A stretch of DNA of 64,000 bases from a bacterium (GCA_004560375.1 SFVC01000016.1:9131-73130), one strand, 5' to 3'. Shown: positions 30,592 through 38,953, counted from the stretch's first letter. Translations and numbers: made by a program. Notes: a model not told the origin generated them from the sequence alone.

Positions 30592-31101
30592 TTATTTCAC
30601 CAGAAACCCCGCCCCATCCAGCGCCGCCCGCACCCGCTCCAGCGCCCCCTCGTCCGGGCAGCGCAGCCGGTGCAGGTGCACCCCGTCCGTCAGGGCGGAC
30701 AGGGGCTGGGCCTCGCACTCCCTCACCCTGCGGATGAATGACCACACGTCGTACCGGGAGGACAGCTCCAGCGGCCCGGTGAGCTGGCCGTACACCGGGT
30801 GCTCCACGATGACGTTCTCCACCGTGCAGCCCTGATCCACCATCAGGGTCAGCTCCCGCTCCATGTCCGCCCCGCTGTGGGCGCAGGCCACGGTGGCCGA
30901 CATACCCGCCCGGGGGGCGTCCAGCACGTAGCCCCGGGGGGTGGCGGTGATCCCCTCCCCCGCCGCCCGGAGCAGGGCCACGTCCCCCACGATGATCTGC
31001 CGGCTCACCGACAGCTTTTGGGCCAGGGCGGTGGCGGACAGCGGCCCCTCCGCGACCTTCAGCTCCTCCAAAATGCGTCCCCGGCGCTGCGCTGCGTTCA
31101 T
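30592..31101 (-). CDS. niaR: NiaR-type NAD biosynthesis repressor (HTH + 3H domain)
   Basis: This 169-residue protein has an N-terminal HTH (LEELKVAEGPLSATALAQKLSV, SRQIIVGDVALLRAAG) and a C-terminal 3H domain with its three His-containing blocks (ACAHSGADMERELTLM; VIVEHPVYGQLTGPL; DGVHLHRLRC). The family senses niacin and represses NAD synthesis and uptake genes; none of those genes is in the window. ATG 31101 follows AAGGAGGG. An in-frame extension to 31755 covers the gene on the other strand and is rejected. Confidence 0.87.
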   Translation of the reverse strand: MNAAQRRGRILEELKVAEGPLSATALAQKLSVSRQIIVGDVALLRAAGEGITATPRGYVLDAPRAGMSATVACAHSGADMERELTLMVDQGCTVENVIVEHPVYGQLTGPLELSSRYDVWSFIRRVRECEAQPLSALTDGVHLHRLRCPDEGALERVRAALDGAGFLVK

Positions 31102-31131
31102 GGGCGGGCCCTCCTTTGTCTGTTTGGGGAC

Positions 31132-31160
31132 AGTATAGCACAGCCGGTTGGCCTTGACAA
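31132..31160 (-). promoter_or_regulatory. promoter of niaR
   Basis: On the minus strand TTGTCA (31160-31155) and TATACT (31137-31132) have a 17-base spacer. The -35 overlaps the -35 of a divergent promoter. Confidence 0.65.
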
Positions 31161-31183
31161 GACACCCGGCCAGATGATACACT
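31154..31183 (+). promoter_or_regulatory. divergent promoter toward the PLMP-like gene
   Basis: TTGACA (31154-31159) and TACACT (31178-31183) have an 18-base spacer. It shares five bases of its -35 with the niaR promoter. Confidence 0.5.
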
Positions 31184-31254
31184 AAGCTTGGACAGGGGTA
31201 GGCACCCATCACAAAAAACGGCGTCCAAACACCCGCGAATTCTACAGCAGGGGG

Positions 31255-31701
31255 ATGACACCCATCGAAAAAAACATTCATGTGGTAGACGAACGGGGCA
31301 GCGTATACGAAGCGACCTGGCCCAGACGGGCCAGAGGTCTTGTGAAACACGGCAGGGCACGCTTCCTGTCCGAAGATACGATATGCCTTGCGTGCCCGCC
31401 GGACATCAGTTTGGAGGACACAACCATGAACGAGAATCAAGTAGACCTGAGCTGGCTGCTCCAGCAGATCGCCGCCATTCAGGGCGACACCGACTATCTC
31501 CACGCCACCATCCAGCAGCTCGCCGAGATGGGGGTGGGCGAGAGCGGCGAGGCGGGCTCGCCGGGGGATCTCATGGGCCAGGCCAAGGCGGTGGCTCTGG
31601 GAGACATCGTCCGCTGCCGGGAGACCACCAACCAGCAGCTTCTGGACATCTACAAGCGAATCTACGTGGAGCAGTTCACCCGCACCGCGGGGAAAGCATA
31701 A
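31255..31701 (+). CDS. hypothetical protein with PLMP/RRXRR-like N-terminal domain
   Basis: This 148-residue protein reads KNIHVVDERGSVYEATWP, RRARGLVKHGRARFLSED, TICLACPP in its first 50 residues. The order of a beta strand with VVD..G, the P-RARGLVKHGRARF block and a closing hydrophobic strand resembles the PLMP (RRXRR) domain at the start of IscB nucleases; the signature PLMP itself is replaced. The rest is helical (LSWLLQQIAAIQGDTDYLHATI) and has no RuvC or HNH parts. ATG 31255 sits next to GGGGG, so the ribosome site is poor. Function unknown; similar proteins occur in clostridia. Confidence 0.6.
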   Translation: MTPIEKNIHVVDERGSVYEATWPRRARGLVKHGRARFLSEDTICLACPPDISLEDTTMNENQVDLSWLLQQIAAIQGDTDYLHATIQQLAEMGVGESGEAGSPGDLMGQAKAVALGDIVRCRETTNQQLLDIYKRIYVEQFTRTAGKA

Positions 31702-31706
31702 AGAAC

Positions 31707-31735
31707 ATCCCGGCCCCGCAGTGCGGGGCCGGGAT
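31707..31735. terminator. terminator between convergent genes
   Basis: ATCCCGGCCCCGCA and TGCGGGGCCGGGAT form a 14-bp stem, followed by TCTTC. Confidence 0.75.
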
Positions 31736-31738
31736 TCT

Positions 31739-32506
31739 TCATGCGTTGGGCCCAAAGATCTCCTCCAGGTGCTCCTCGATCTCCGGCTGGGGCAGCAGCG
31801 CCGTCCCCACCCCCAGCCGATCCGCCAGGGACAGCTTCTCCCGGATGGAGCGGGGGGTGTCGAACAGCACGAAGTGGGCCTTGGCCCCCGCCATGTAGGT
31901 GAAGTAGTGGGCGCACAGCCCCCGGTCGAAGAACACCGCCGGCTCCAGCCGGTGGAGCATCCCCTCCAGGGCGTCCGGGGCCAGGGGCACCCCCCGGCCG
32001 GAGGCGGGCAGGGGGAAGTCCTCCCGCACCCACTCCACCGCCAGGGCCGTCCGGGCGGGGCCGTACCGCCCCAGGGCGTCCCGGAGCCGCCGCTCCAGGG
32101 TGCCGTGGGTGAGGGCGGAGGGCACCAGCGCCCGGGCGTGGGGGACGGTCATATAGCCCTCCGGCACATACAGCGCCCAGCCCTGGGCAGCGCAGTTGCG
32201 ATCCAGGATCTCCACCAGTTTCCCCAGGCAGCCGCAGGGCGGTCCCTCGAAGTCGCACACGATCCCCCGGCAGCTCCGGCGGCGGCACTCGCCCAGAATC
32301 TGGCGGCAGCAGGGCACCGGATCCCCCGCCCCGTCAAACCCGGCGCAGTCGATCTGCATCAGCCCGCCCCGCACTGACGGCGGCAGGCGGGCCCCCAGCA
32401 GCCGGGGCCCCGGCCCGATCCGGTAGGCCATGTGGGCGGGGGTGAGGCCGTAGTCCCGGCCCCGGCTCTCCCGACCGGCGGGCAGAGCCAATAACAGTTC
32501 TTTCAT
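31739..32506 (-). CDS. hypothetical protein (255 aa), possibly TIM-barrel
   Basis: The ATG at 32506 is behind GGGGGAAC. The sequence has barrel-like alternation: GLMQIDCAGFDG, RGIVCDFEGPPCG (as in GH18-type barrels with a DFEG strand), GWALYVPEGYM, ARTALAVEWVREDF, and FFDRGLCAHYFTY. It contains a Cys cluster (CCRQILGECRRRSCRG) near residues 65-80. I do not recognise the family; a glycosidase-like barrel without clear catalytic residues is a guess. It converges on the PLMP-like gene and diverges from yqeG. Confidence 0.55.
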   Translation of the reverse strand: MKELLLALPAGRESRGRDYGLTPAHMAYRIGPGPRLLGARLPPSVRGGLMQIDCAGFDGAGDPVPCCRQILGECRRRSCRGIVCDFEGPPCGCLGKLVEILDRNCAAQGWALYVPEGYMTVPHARALVPSALTHGTLERRLRDALGRYGPARTALAVEWVREDFPLPASGRGVPLAPDALEGMLHRLEPAVFFDRGLCAHYFTYMAGAKAHFVLFDTPRSIREKLSLADRLGVGTALLPQPEIEEHLEEIFGPNA

Positions 32507-32569
32507 GGGAGTTCCCCCTTGCTAACGGCAGAATTTCGTGCTATAGTTGACGCAGCTGAAAAGAAACCA

Positions 32570-32619
32570 CCGCTTCGCGGCCTGTGCGGCGGCGGTTCGC
32601 CGCACAGGCCGCGAAGCGG
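32570..32619. repeat. 22-bp perfect hairpin in a divergent gap
   Basis: CCGCTTCGCGGCCTGTGCGGCG (shown in part by its ends CCGCTTCGCGG and TGTGCGGCG), a 6-base loop, then the exact complement. It lies between two divergent genes, so it is not a terminator of either. Confidence 0.6.
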
Positions 32620-32695
32620 CCCCGCGTCAGACTTTATCGTCAAAGCGTCGTTCTCAAAAGCATATGCCCGTCCCGGGCGGAATAGAAGGTGAGGC

Positions 32696-33199
32696 ATGAC
32701 ATTGTTCCGGGCCAGATATACCTATCATGACATTTACCAGATCACCGGTGCGGCGCTGAAGGGCCGGGGGATCAAGCTGCTGCTGGCGGATCTGGACAAT
32801 ACCCTCGTCCCCTACGGCGTGCCCCTGCCGGATGAAAAATTGAAGGCGTGGCGGGACGATCTGGCCGCCCACGGGGTGACGCTGTTTATCCTGTCCAACA
32901 ACCGGCACGAGAGCCGCCCCCGGATCTTTGCCGAAGGGCTGGACGTGCCCTACATCGGCCACGCCGGGAAGCCCAAGACCCCCTCCTTTTACAAGGCCAT
33001 GGAGCAGATGGGCGTAACCCGTGAGCAGACCGCCATTGTGGGGGATCAGATCTTCACCGACGTGCTGGGGGGAAACCGGGCGGGGGTGTCCACCATCCTG
33101 GTGGAGCCCATCCGCCTGGCGGGCAACCCGGGGCGGTATCTGCGGTACGCCGCGGAGTGGCCCTTCCGGCTGCTGTCGGGAAAGGGGGCCAGGCTGTGA
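32696..33199 (+). CDS. yqeG: YqeG-family HAD IIIA phosphatase
   Basis: This 167-residue protein has the HAD motif I in LLLADLDNTLVPYG near 30, motif II in LFILSNN near 65 and motif IV in IVGDQIFTDVLGGNRAG near 118. Length and the N-terminus fit YqeG, thought to be a phosphatidylglycerophosphatase or nucleotide phosphatase; the substrate is uncertain. ATG 32696 follows GGTGAGGC. Its stop overlaps the next start (GTGA). Confidence 0.9.
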   Translation: MTLFRARYTYHDIYQITGAALKGRGIKLLLADLDNTLVPYGVPLPDEKLKAWRDDLAAHGVTLFILSNNRHESRPRIFAEGLDVPYIGHAGKPKTPSFYKAMEQMGVTREQTAIVGDQIFTDVLGGNRAGVSTILVEPIRLAGNPGRYLRYAAEWPFRLLSGKGARL

Positions 33200-34059
33200 G
33201 CGCCCAATTCGGCCCCGCGGGCAACGCGGACAATTTCCCCTACAGGTCGTCGGCGGACGCGCCCCGCTGGTTGAGGGAGATCGGCCTGGACTGCTACGAG
33301 TACCAGTGCGGCAAGGGCATTCACGTGGGGGAGGCCACCGCCCGAAAGGTGGGCGCGGCCGCCGCTGAGCACGGCATCAACCTGTCCCTCCACGCGCCCT
33401 ACTTCATCAACCTGGCCAACCCCGACCCCCAGGCCCTGCAAAAGACCATCGGCTACATCACCGGGGCCTGTCTGGTGGCGGACTGGATGGGGGCCAAGCG
33501 GGTGGTGATCCACTCCGGGGCCCTCATGGGCCGCACCCGGCGGGAGGCGCTGGACATCGCGGGTTGCTCCTTGAAGGAGGTCATCGCCGCCTGCGACGGG
33601 GCGGGCTTCGGCCACCTCACCCTGTGCCCGGAGACCATGGGGAAGATCAACCAGTTGGGGGATCTGGACGAGGTGCTGGAGCTGTGTACGCTGGACGAAC
33701 GGCTGCTGCCCTGTGTGGACTTCGGCCACCTGTACGCCCGCTCGCTGGGGGCGGACGAGGGGGCCGAGGCCATGGAGCGGATGCTGGATCGCATGGAGGA
33801 GGTGCTGGGCCCCCGCCGGGCCTCCCGGTTTCACAGCCACTTCTCCCACATCGAATTCACCCCCAACGGCGGGGAGAAGTGCCACCGCACCTTTGCCGAC
33901 GACGGGGGCTACGGCCCGGACTGGGCGCCCCTGGCTCAGGCAGTGGCAAGACGGGGGTGGAGCCCCACCTTCATCTGCGAGAGCGCGGGCACCCAGGCGG
34001 ATGACGCGCTGGCCATGAAGAAAATTTATAAGGAGATGCTTATCCATGACCCATTTTGA
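33196..34059 (+). CDS. endonuclease IV-like TIM-barrel protein
   Basis: This 287-residue AP-endonuclease-2-type barrel reads NLSLHAPYFINLANPD near 65 (metal His), VIHSGALMG near 100, LCPETMGK near 139, PCVDFGHLYAR near 170 and SHFSHIEFT near 215. Canonical Nfo has DTCH and NDSK where this has DFGH and SHIE, so the metal residues are kept but the details differ. DNA repair is likely but unproven. It starts with GTG at 33196, overlapping yqeG by four; an earlier ATG lies within yqeG. Confidence 0.78.
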   Translation: MSAQFGPAGNADNFPYRSSADAPRWLREIGLDCYEYQCGKGIHVGEATARKVGAAAAEHGINLSLHAPYFINLANPDPQALQKTIGYITGACLVADWMGAKRVVIHSGALMGRTRREALDIAGCSLKEVIAACDGAGFGHLTLCPETMGKINQLGDLDEVLELCTLDERLLPCVDFGHLYARSLGADEGAEAMERMLDRMEEVLGPRRASRFHSHFSHIEFTPNGGEKCHRTFADDGGYGPDWAPLAQAVARRGWSPTFICESAGTQADDALAMKKIYKEMLIHDPF

Positions 34060-35107
34060 AAAAATCGCCGCGAGGCTGAAGGATCGCGGCCTGGACGCCA
34101 TGCTCATCACCAGCGAGCCCGGCGAATTCTACGCCATGGGCTTCCACGGGGAGGGCGCGGCCCTCATCACCCCGGACAAGACCTGGTACTACACCGACTC
34201 CCGGTACATCGAGGCCGCCCAGCAGATCCCCGGGGCGGAGATCATTCTGTGGACGACGGAGTACCCCTTCCGCAAGCAGATCGCCGATCTGGTGAAGGAG
34301 CACGGCATCGTCAAGCTGGGCTTTGAGGAACGGTATATGTCCGTGGCCAGCCACACCGACTGGACAAAGGCGGTGGAGGCCCAGTTCGTCCCCGCCTCCG
34401 AGCTGCTCACCACCCTGCGCCAGGTGAAGGACGCGGACGAGCTGGCCGCCATGAAGGAGGCCCAGCGCATCACCGACGAGGCCCTGCTGGAGATCCTGAA
34501 CTTCCTCAAGCCCGGCCTCACCGAGAGCGAGGTGGCGGCTCGCCTCACCTACATCATGGCCCGGAAGGGGGCGGAGCGCAACTCCTTCGACCCCATCGTG
34601 GCCTGCGGCCCCAACGGCTCCAAGCCCCACGCTATCCCCGGCCCCGCCGTCATCCAGAAGGGCCAGTTTGTCACCATGGACTTCGGCTGCGTGGTGGGGG
34701 GCTACTGCTCCGACATGACCCGCACCGTGGCCATCGGCCAGCCCTCTGAGGAGATGGAGCTGGTGTACAATACCGTGCTCAAGGCCCAGCTCACCGGCAT
34801 CGCCACGGCCCACGCCGGCGTCACCGGCAAGGAGGTTCACGAGGCCGCCGCCAAGGTCATCGCCGACGCGGGATACGGCGAGTATTTCGGCCATGGCTTC
34901 GGCCACTCCCTGGGCATCGAGATCCACGAGGATCCCGGCTTCCACCTCCGCAACGACAAGCCCATCCCCGCCGGGGCCCTGCTGTCCGCCGAGCCGGGGA
35001 TCTATCTGCCCGGAAAGTTTGGCGTTCGCATTGAGGATGTGATCCTGCTCACCGAGGGGGGCTGCGTGGATATCACCCACTCCCCCAAGCAGCTGATCGT
35101 CCTGTAA
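34046..35107 (+). CDS. M24 aminopeptidase P-type peptidase
   Basis: This 353-residue metallopeptidase has a creatinase-like N-terminal domain followed by the pita-bread domain. Metal ligands are D in MDFGCVVGGYCSDMTRT, H in HGFGHSLGIEIHEDP and E in LSAEPGIYLPG and RIEDVILLTEGG. Such enzymes remove N-terminal residues before proline. Start ATG 34046 overlaps the previous gene by 14 bases; AAGGAG precedes it. EF-P follows, which is a frequent arrangement. Confidence 0.93.
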   Translation: MTHFEKIAARLKDRGLDAMLITSEPGEFYAMGFHGEGAALITPDKTWYYTDSRYIEAAQQIPGAEIILWTTEYPFRKQIADLVKEHGIVKLGFEERYMSVASHTDWTKAVEAQFVPASELLTTLRQVKDADELAAMKEAQRITDEALLEILNFLKPGLTESEVAARLTYIMARKGAERNSFDPIVACGPNGSKPHAIPGPAVIQKGQFVTMDFGCVVGGYCSDMTRTVAIGQPSEEMELVYNTVLKAQLTGIATAHAGVTGKEVHEAAAKVIADAGYGEYFGHGFGHSLGIEIHEDPGFHLRNDKPIPAGALLSAEPGIYLPGKFGVRIEDVILLTEGGCVDITHSPKQLIVL

Positions 35108-35133
35108 AAAGCGGGCGGCGCCCACAAACCCTC

Positions 35134-35162
35134 TTGCAATCAACACAAAGATAGGGTATAAT
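35134..35162 (+). promoter_or_regulatory. promoter of efp
   Basis: TTGCAA (35134-35139) and TATAAT (35157-35162), 17-base spacer. Confidence 0.7.
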
Positions 35163-35214
35163 GTCTTGACTGATTCTTCGGATAAATAACTTTCGATATT
35201 GGAGGACGATACCA

Positions 35215-35781
35215 ATGGCAATGATCACAGCAGGCGACTTCCGCAACGGCGTGACCTTCGAGATGGAGGGCAAGGTGATGCAGGTGGTGGAATTCCAGCA
35301 CGTCAAGCCCGGCAAGGGCGCGGCCTTCGTGCGTACCAAGATGAAGAACGTCATCACCGGCGCCGTCACCGAGACCTCCTTCAACCCCACCGCCAAGTTC
35401 GAGCAGGCCTTCGTGGATCGCAAGGACATGGAGTATAGCTACAACGACGGCGACCTGTACTACTTCATGGACATGGAGACCTACGAGATGCTGCCCGTGA
35501 ACAAGGACGTGCTGGGCGACAACTTCAAGTTCGTGATGGAGAATATGACCTGCAAGGTCATGTCCTATAAGGGCAGCGTGTTCGGCGTGGAGCCCCCCAA
35601 CTTCGTGGAGCTGGTGGTCACCGAGTCCGACCCCGGCGTGAAGGGCGACACCGCCACCAACGTCACCAAGCCCGCCACTCTGGAGACGGGGGCGGAGATC
35701 AAGGTTCCCCTGTTCATCAACCCCGGCGACAAGATCCGCATCGACACCCGTACCGGCGAGTATCTGGAAAGGTGTAAGTAA
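35215..35781 (+). CDS. efp: elongation factor P
   Basis: This 188-residue three-domain factor rescues ribosomes stalled on polyproline. FKVG-type N-domain, the modified-residue loop HVKPGKGAAFVRTK near 25-38, and the C-terminal OB motif GDKIRIDTRTGEYLER are present. ATG 35215 follows GGAGGAC. It overlaps the next start by one base (TAATG). Confidence 0.96.
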   Translation: MAMITAGDFRNGVTFEMEGKVMQVVEFQHVKPGKGAAFVRTKMKNVITGAVTETSFNPTAKFEQAFVDRKDMEYSYNDGDLYYFMDMETYEMLPVNKDVLGDNFKFVMENMTCKVMSYKGSVFGVEPPNFVELVVTESDPGVKGDTATNVTKPATLETGAEIKVPLFINPGDKIRIDTRTGEYLERCK

Positions 35782-36206
35782 TGACGATTTCTGAAAAGGT
35801 AGCCTATATCCAGGGCCTGTACGACGGCCTGGGCCTGGACGGGGAGAAATCCGGCGAGGCCCGGATCCTGTCCGAGGTGCTGGACGTGCTGAAGGAAGTG
35901 GGCCAGCAGCTGGACGGCATGGACGCCTCCATGGACGAGTTCGACGCGGAGCTGGACGCCCTGAGCGACACCGTGGCCGATCTGGAGGACGCGGTGTTCG
36001 ACGACGAGGAGGAGGACGACGGCTTCGACGGCTTTGAGGACGACGAGCCGGACGAGGACTTCTTCGAGATCCCCTGCCCCAGCTGCGGCGAGGATCTGGT
36101 GGTGGACGACGAGGCCTTGGCCGCGGGGGTGGTGGACTGCCCCGCCTGCGGCGGCAAATTCGCCCTGTCCTTTGAGGACGAGGCGGACGGCTCCGACGAC
36201 GAATAA
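35781..36206 (+). CDS. CD1247-type zinc-ribbon protein
   Basis: This 141-residue acidic protein starts TISEKVAYIQGLYDGLGLDG, the CD1247 N-terminal pattern of clostridia. A coiled-coil-like helix follows, then a long Asp/Glu run (near 78-100) and a zinc ribbon with CPSCG and CPACGG. It is translationally coupled to efp. Function unknown; its conserved position next to efp suggests a ribosome-related role, which is inference. Confidence 0.85.
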   Translation: MTISEKVAYIQGLYDGLGLDGEKSGEARILSEVLDVLKEVGQQLDGMDASMDEFDAELDALSDTVADLEDAVFDDEEEDDGFDGFEDDEPDEDFFEIPCPSCGEDLVVDDEALAAGVVDCPACGGKFALSFEDEADGSDDE

Positions 36207-36216
36207 GGAAACCAAG

Positions 36217-36242
36217 GGCCCCCCGGCTTGCGCCGGGGGGCC
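36217..36242 (+). terminator. terminator of the efp operon
   Basis: GGCCCCCCGGC, TTGC-type loop, GCCGGGGGGCC, followed by TTCTTC. Confidence 0.8.
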
Positions 36243-36283
36243 TTCTTCATAACACTATGTGGCCCCCGCAAAGCCGCCCTGCT

Positions 36284-36390
36284 GGGGCCCCTGCAAAAGC
36301 GGTTTCCAGCTTTTGCGGGGAGAGGAGGCACAGCGGAGCGGACGAGCTTTCGCCGAAGGCGGAAGCGAGTGAGCGTAGCTTGTGCCGACG
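36284..36390. repeat. nested hairpin repeat
   Basis: CCCCTGCAAAAGC pairs with GCTTTTGCGGGG (one bulge). A second structure has GGCACA...TGTGCC outside and CTTTCGCC-GAA-GGCGGAAG inside. It fills the gap between the efp operon and the convergent deacetylase gene, and looks like a dispersed clostridial repeat. Confidence 0.5.
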
Positions 36391-36406
36391 ATGTGGGGAG
36401 CGGACT

Positions 36407-37162
36407 TTACCCAGACGACGGCGGGAGCTTTCGATATTCCTCCCCGTCCTGCGGCTCCACCCCCCGCAGGGCGAACAGCTCCTCCACCGTCACGAATTTG
36501 TACCCCCGGGCCATGAGCTCATCCACCACCGTCAGGGCCGTGTCCACGCTGGCGGGGTAGATGTCGTGGAGCAGGATGATGCTGCCGTCCTCCACCCCGT
36601 CTAAAATGACCGCGGTCTGCCGCTGGGAGTCCCGATCCGACCAGTCCTCCGGATCCACCGACCACAGGATGATGGGCGCCCCCGCCCTGGCCCGGTTGGA
36701 GGGGGTGATCATGCCGTAGGGCGGGCGGAGCATGAAGTCCCGCTGATCCATCAGCCCCCGGAGGGTCTCCCGGAGCCTGTCCACCTCGGCGTAAAAGTCC
36801 CGGCCGTTCACCTCCGCCAGCGACTTGTGGTGGAAGGTGTGCAGGCCCACCTGATGGCCCTCCCGCTCCATCCGCACCAACAGCTCCTCGTTGCCCTCCA
36901 CGTTTTCCCCGATGACGAAAAAGGTGGCGTGCACCCCCCGGCGGGCCAGCCCGTCCAGCAGCAGGTCGGTGGTACCGCTTCTGGGCCCGTCGTCAAAGGT
37001 GAGGGCCACGAAGGGCCCCGCGGGCAGCTGAACCGACCCCAGCGCCGTCCGGCCCTGCCGATACCAGCCCGGGAACCACAGCCAGGCGAGGGCCAGCGCC
37101 AGCCCCAGCGCCGCCAGCGTCCCCGCCCGCAGGAGCCTCCGAAGCCTTGACAACACATCCAC
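36407..37162 (-). CDS. polysaccharide deacetylase
   Basis: This 251-residue protein has an N-terminal membrane helix (LAALGLALALAWLWFPG, about 15-33) and a NodB domain: VALTFDDGPRSGTT near 51 (Asp), LHTFHHKSLAEV near 108 (His pair), RPPYGMITPSN near 146 and IILLHDIYP near 195. It resembles the peptidoglycan N-acetylglucosamine deacetylases with a minimal domain. ATG 37162 follows AAAGGCGG. The segment has no obvious partner genes. Confidence 0.93.
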   Translation of the reverse strand: MDVLSRLRRLLRAGTLAALGLALALAWLWFPGWYRQGRTALGSVQLPAGPFVALTFDDGPRSGTTDLLLDGLARRGVHATFFVIGENVEGNEELLVRMEREGHQVGLHTFHHKSLAEVNGRDFYAEVDRLRETLRGLMDQRDFMLRPPYGMITPSNRARAGAPIILWSVDPEDWSDRDSQRQTAVILDGVEDGSIILLHDIYPASVDTALTVVDELMARGYKFVTVEELFALRGVEPQDGEEYRKLPPSSG

Positions 37163-37307
37163 CGCCTTTCCGCGTAATTTGTCATAGTATGTGTTTCCAT
37201 CGAGATTTTATCCAGCCGGGGATTGCTATTTGCTTTCCCAGAGTATATAATATATAGAATCCCTTTTTTCTTCCATATTTTTGACCCGTTGTTTAGGAGG
37301 CGCAACC

Positions 37308-37790
37308 ATGAAAGACCTACTGCATCTTTTGGAAAATGATTCCACCCTGAGCCACGCCCAGCTGGCCGCCATGACCGGCTCCACCGAGGCGGAGGTGGCG
37401 GCGGCAGTGGAGCAATATGAAAAGGATCGGGTGATCCTGGGCTATAAGACCATCATCGACTGGGATCGCACCCAGCAGGAGTCCGTCACCGCCCTCATCG
37501 AGGTGGGGGTCACCCCCCAGCGGGGGGAGGGCTTCGACCGGGTGGCCCAGCGCATCTACCAGTACGACGAGGTGGAGTCCCTCTACCTCATGTCCGGCGG
37601 GGCCTATGATATGATCGTCACCATCTCCGGCCGCACCCTGAAGGAGGTGGCCCAGTTCGTGGGGGAGAAGCTGGCCCCCATCGACGGGGTCACCGGCACC
37701 GCCACCCACTTCATTTTGAAGAAGTACAAGGAAAAGCACCTGATCTTCCCCGTGCAGGAGGTTCAGGAGGAAAGGTTCGTGTTTGAATAA
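37308..37790 (+). CDS. Lrp/AsnC-family regulator
   Basis: This 160-residue protein has an N-terminal HTH (LLHLLENDSTLSHAQLAAMTG, STEAEVAAAVEQYEKDRVI) and a RAM ligand-binding domain (VTALIEVGVTPQRGEGFDRVA; YLMSGGAYDMIVTISG). ATG 37308 follows TAGGAGG; an earlier in-frame start at 37281 is rejected. Its stop overlaps the start of the aminotransferase gene (TAATG), so it probably regulates amino acid metabolism with it. Confidence 0.9.
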   Translation: MKDLLHLLENDSTLSHAQLAAMTGSTEAEVAAAVEQYEKDRVILGYKTIIDWDRTQQESVTALIEVGVTPQRGEGFDRVAQRIYQYDEVESLYLMSGGAYDMIVTISGRTLKEVAQFVGEKLAPIDGVTGTATHFILKKYKEKHLIFPVQEVQEERFVFE

Positions 37791-38953
37791 TGGACTACAG
37801 CAGGATCATGTGCCGCAGGGTGCAGGATATCCAGCCCTCCGGCATCCGGAAATATTTTGATCTGTTACAGGGCATGGAGGGGGGCATCTCCCTGGGCATC
37901 GGGGAGCCCGACTTCCCCACCCCCTGGCACATCCGGGACGCGGGCATCTTCTCCCTGGAGAAGGGCTTCACCAAGTACACCCCCAACGCGGGCCTGTCCG
38001 ATCTGCGCTCCGCCATCTCCCGGTATCTGAAGCGCCGGTTTGACCTGGACTACGCCCCCGTGGGCCAGATCCTGGTGACGGTGGGGGGCAGCGAGGGCCT
38101 GGATCTCACCTTCCGCGCCCTCATTGAGCCGGGGGACGAGGTGATCATCCCCACCCCCTCCTTCGTGTGCTACGGCCCCCTGGTGTCCATGGCCCACGGC
38201 GTGCCCGTGCTGGTGGAGACCAAGGCGGAGCACCAGTTCCGCCTCACCGCCGACGAACTGCGGGCCGCGATTACGCCCAAAACCAAGGCGGTGGTGCTGC
38301 CCTTCCCCTGCAACCCCACCGGCGGCGTCATGGAGCGGGCCGATCTGGAGGCCCTGGCCGACGTGCTCCGGGGCACCGACATCGTGGTGATCTCCGACGA
38401 GATCTACGCCGAGCTGACCTACGGCGGGCGGCACGTGTCCATGGCCAACCTGCCGGATATGCACGAGCGCACCGTGGTGGTGAACGGCTTCTCCAAGGCG
38501 TACTCCATGACGGGCTGGCGGCTGGGCTACGTGTGCGGGCCCAAGCCCCTGATCTCCGCCATGACCAAGCTCCATCAGTACGGCATCATGTCCGCCCCCA
38601 CCACCAGCCAGTACGCCGCCATCGAGGCCCTGGATCACGGGGACGGCGACATCGACGCCATGCGGGACGAGTACGACGGCCGCCGCCGGTTCCTGGTGGA
38701 CGGCTTCCGCAAGCTGGGGCTGGACTGCTTCGAGCCCCTGGGCGCGTTCTACACCTTCCCCTGCGTCAAGTCCACCGGCCTTTCCAGCGAGGAGTTCTGC
38801 GACCGGTTCCTGGCGGCGGAGCGGGTGGCGGTGATCCCCGGCAACGCCTTCGGCCCCGGCGGCGAGGGCTTTGTCCGGGCGTGCTACGCCGCCTCCATGC
38901 ACGACCTGGCGGAGGCGCTGAACCGGCTGGAGCGGTTCCTGAAAACCCTGTAA
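37790..38953 (+). CDS. class I/II PLP-dependent aminotransferase
   Basis: This 387-residue enzyme of the aspartate aminotransferase fold has GIGEPDFPTP near 34, TVGGSEGLDL near 95, FPCNPTGGVM near 170, SDEIYAELTYGG near 199, the PLP Lys in NGFSKAYSMTGWRLGY near 232-247, and the late Arg. Substrate is unknown: aromatic or aspartate type are both possible. Coupled to the Lrp gene upstream; such Lrp-aminotransferase pairs are common. Confidence 0.92.
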   Translation: MDYSRIMCRRVQDIQPSGIRKYFDLLQGMEGGISLGIGEPDFPTPWHIRDAGIFSLEKGFTKYTPNAGLSDLRSAISRYLKRRFDLDYAPVGQILVTVGGSEGLDLTFRALIEPGDEVIIPTPSFVCYGPLVSMAHGVPVLVETKAEHQFRLTADELRAAITPKTKAVVLPFPCNPTGGVMERADLEALADVLRGTDIVVISDEIYAELTYGGRHVSMANLPDMHERTVVVNGFSKAYSMTGWRLGYVCGPKPLISAMTKLHQYGIMSAPTTSQYAAIEALDHGDGDIDAMRDEYDGRRRFLVDGFRKLGLDCFEPLGAFYTFPCVKSTGLSSEEFCDRFLAAERVAVIPGNAFGPGGEGFVRACYAASMHDLAEALNRLERFLKTL

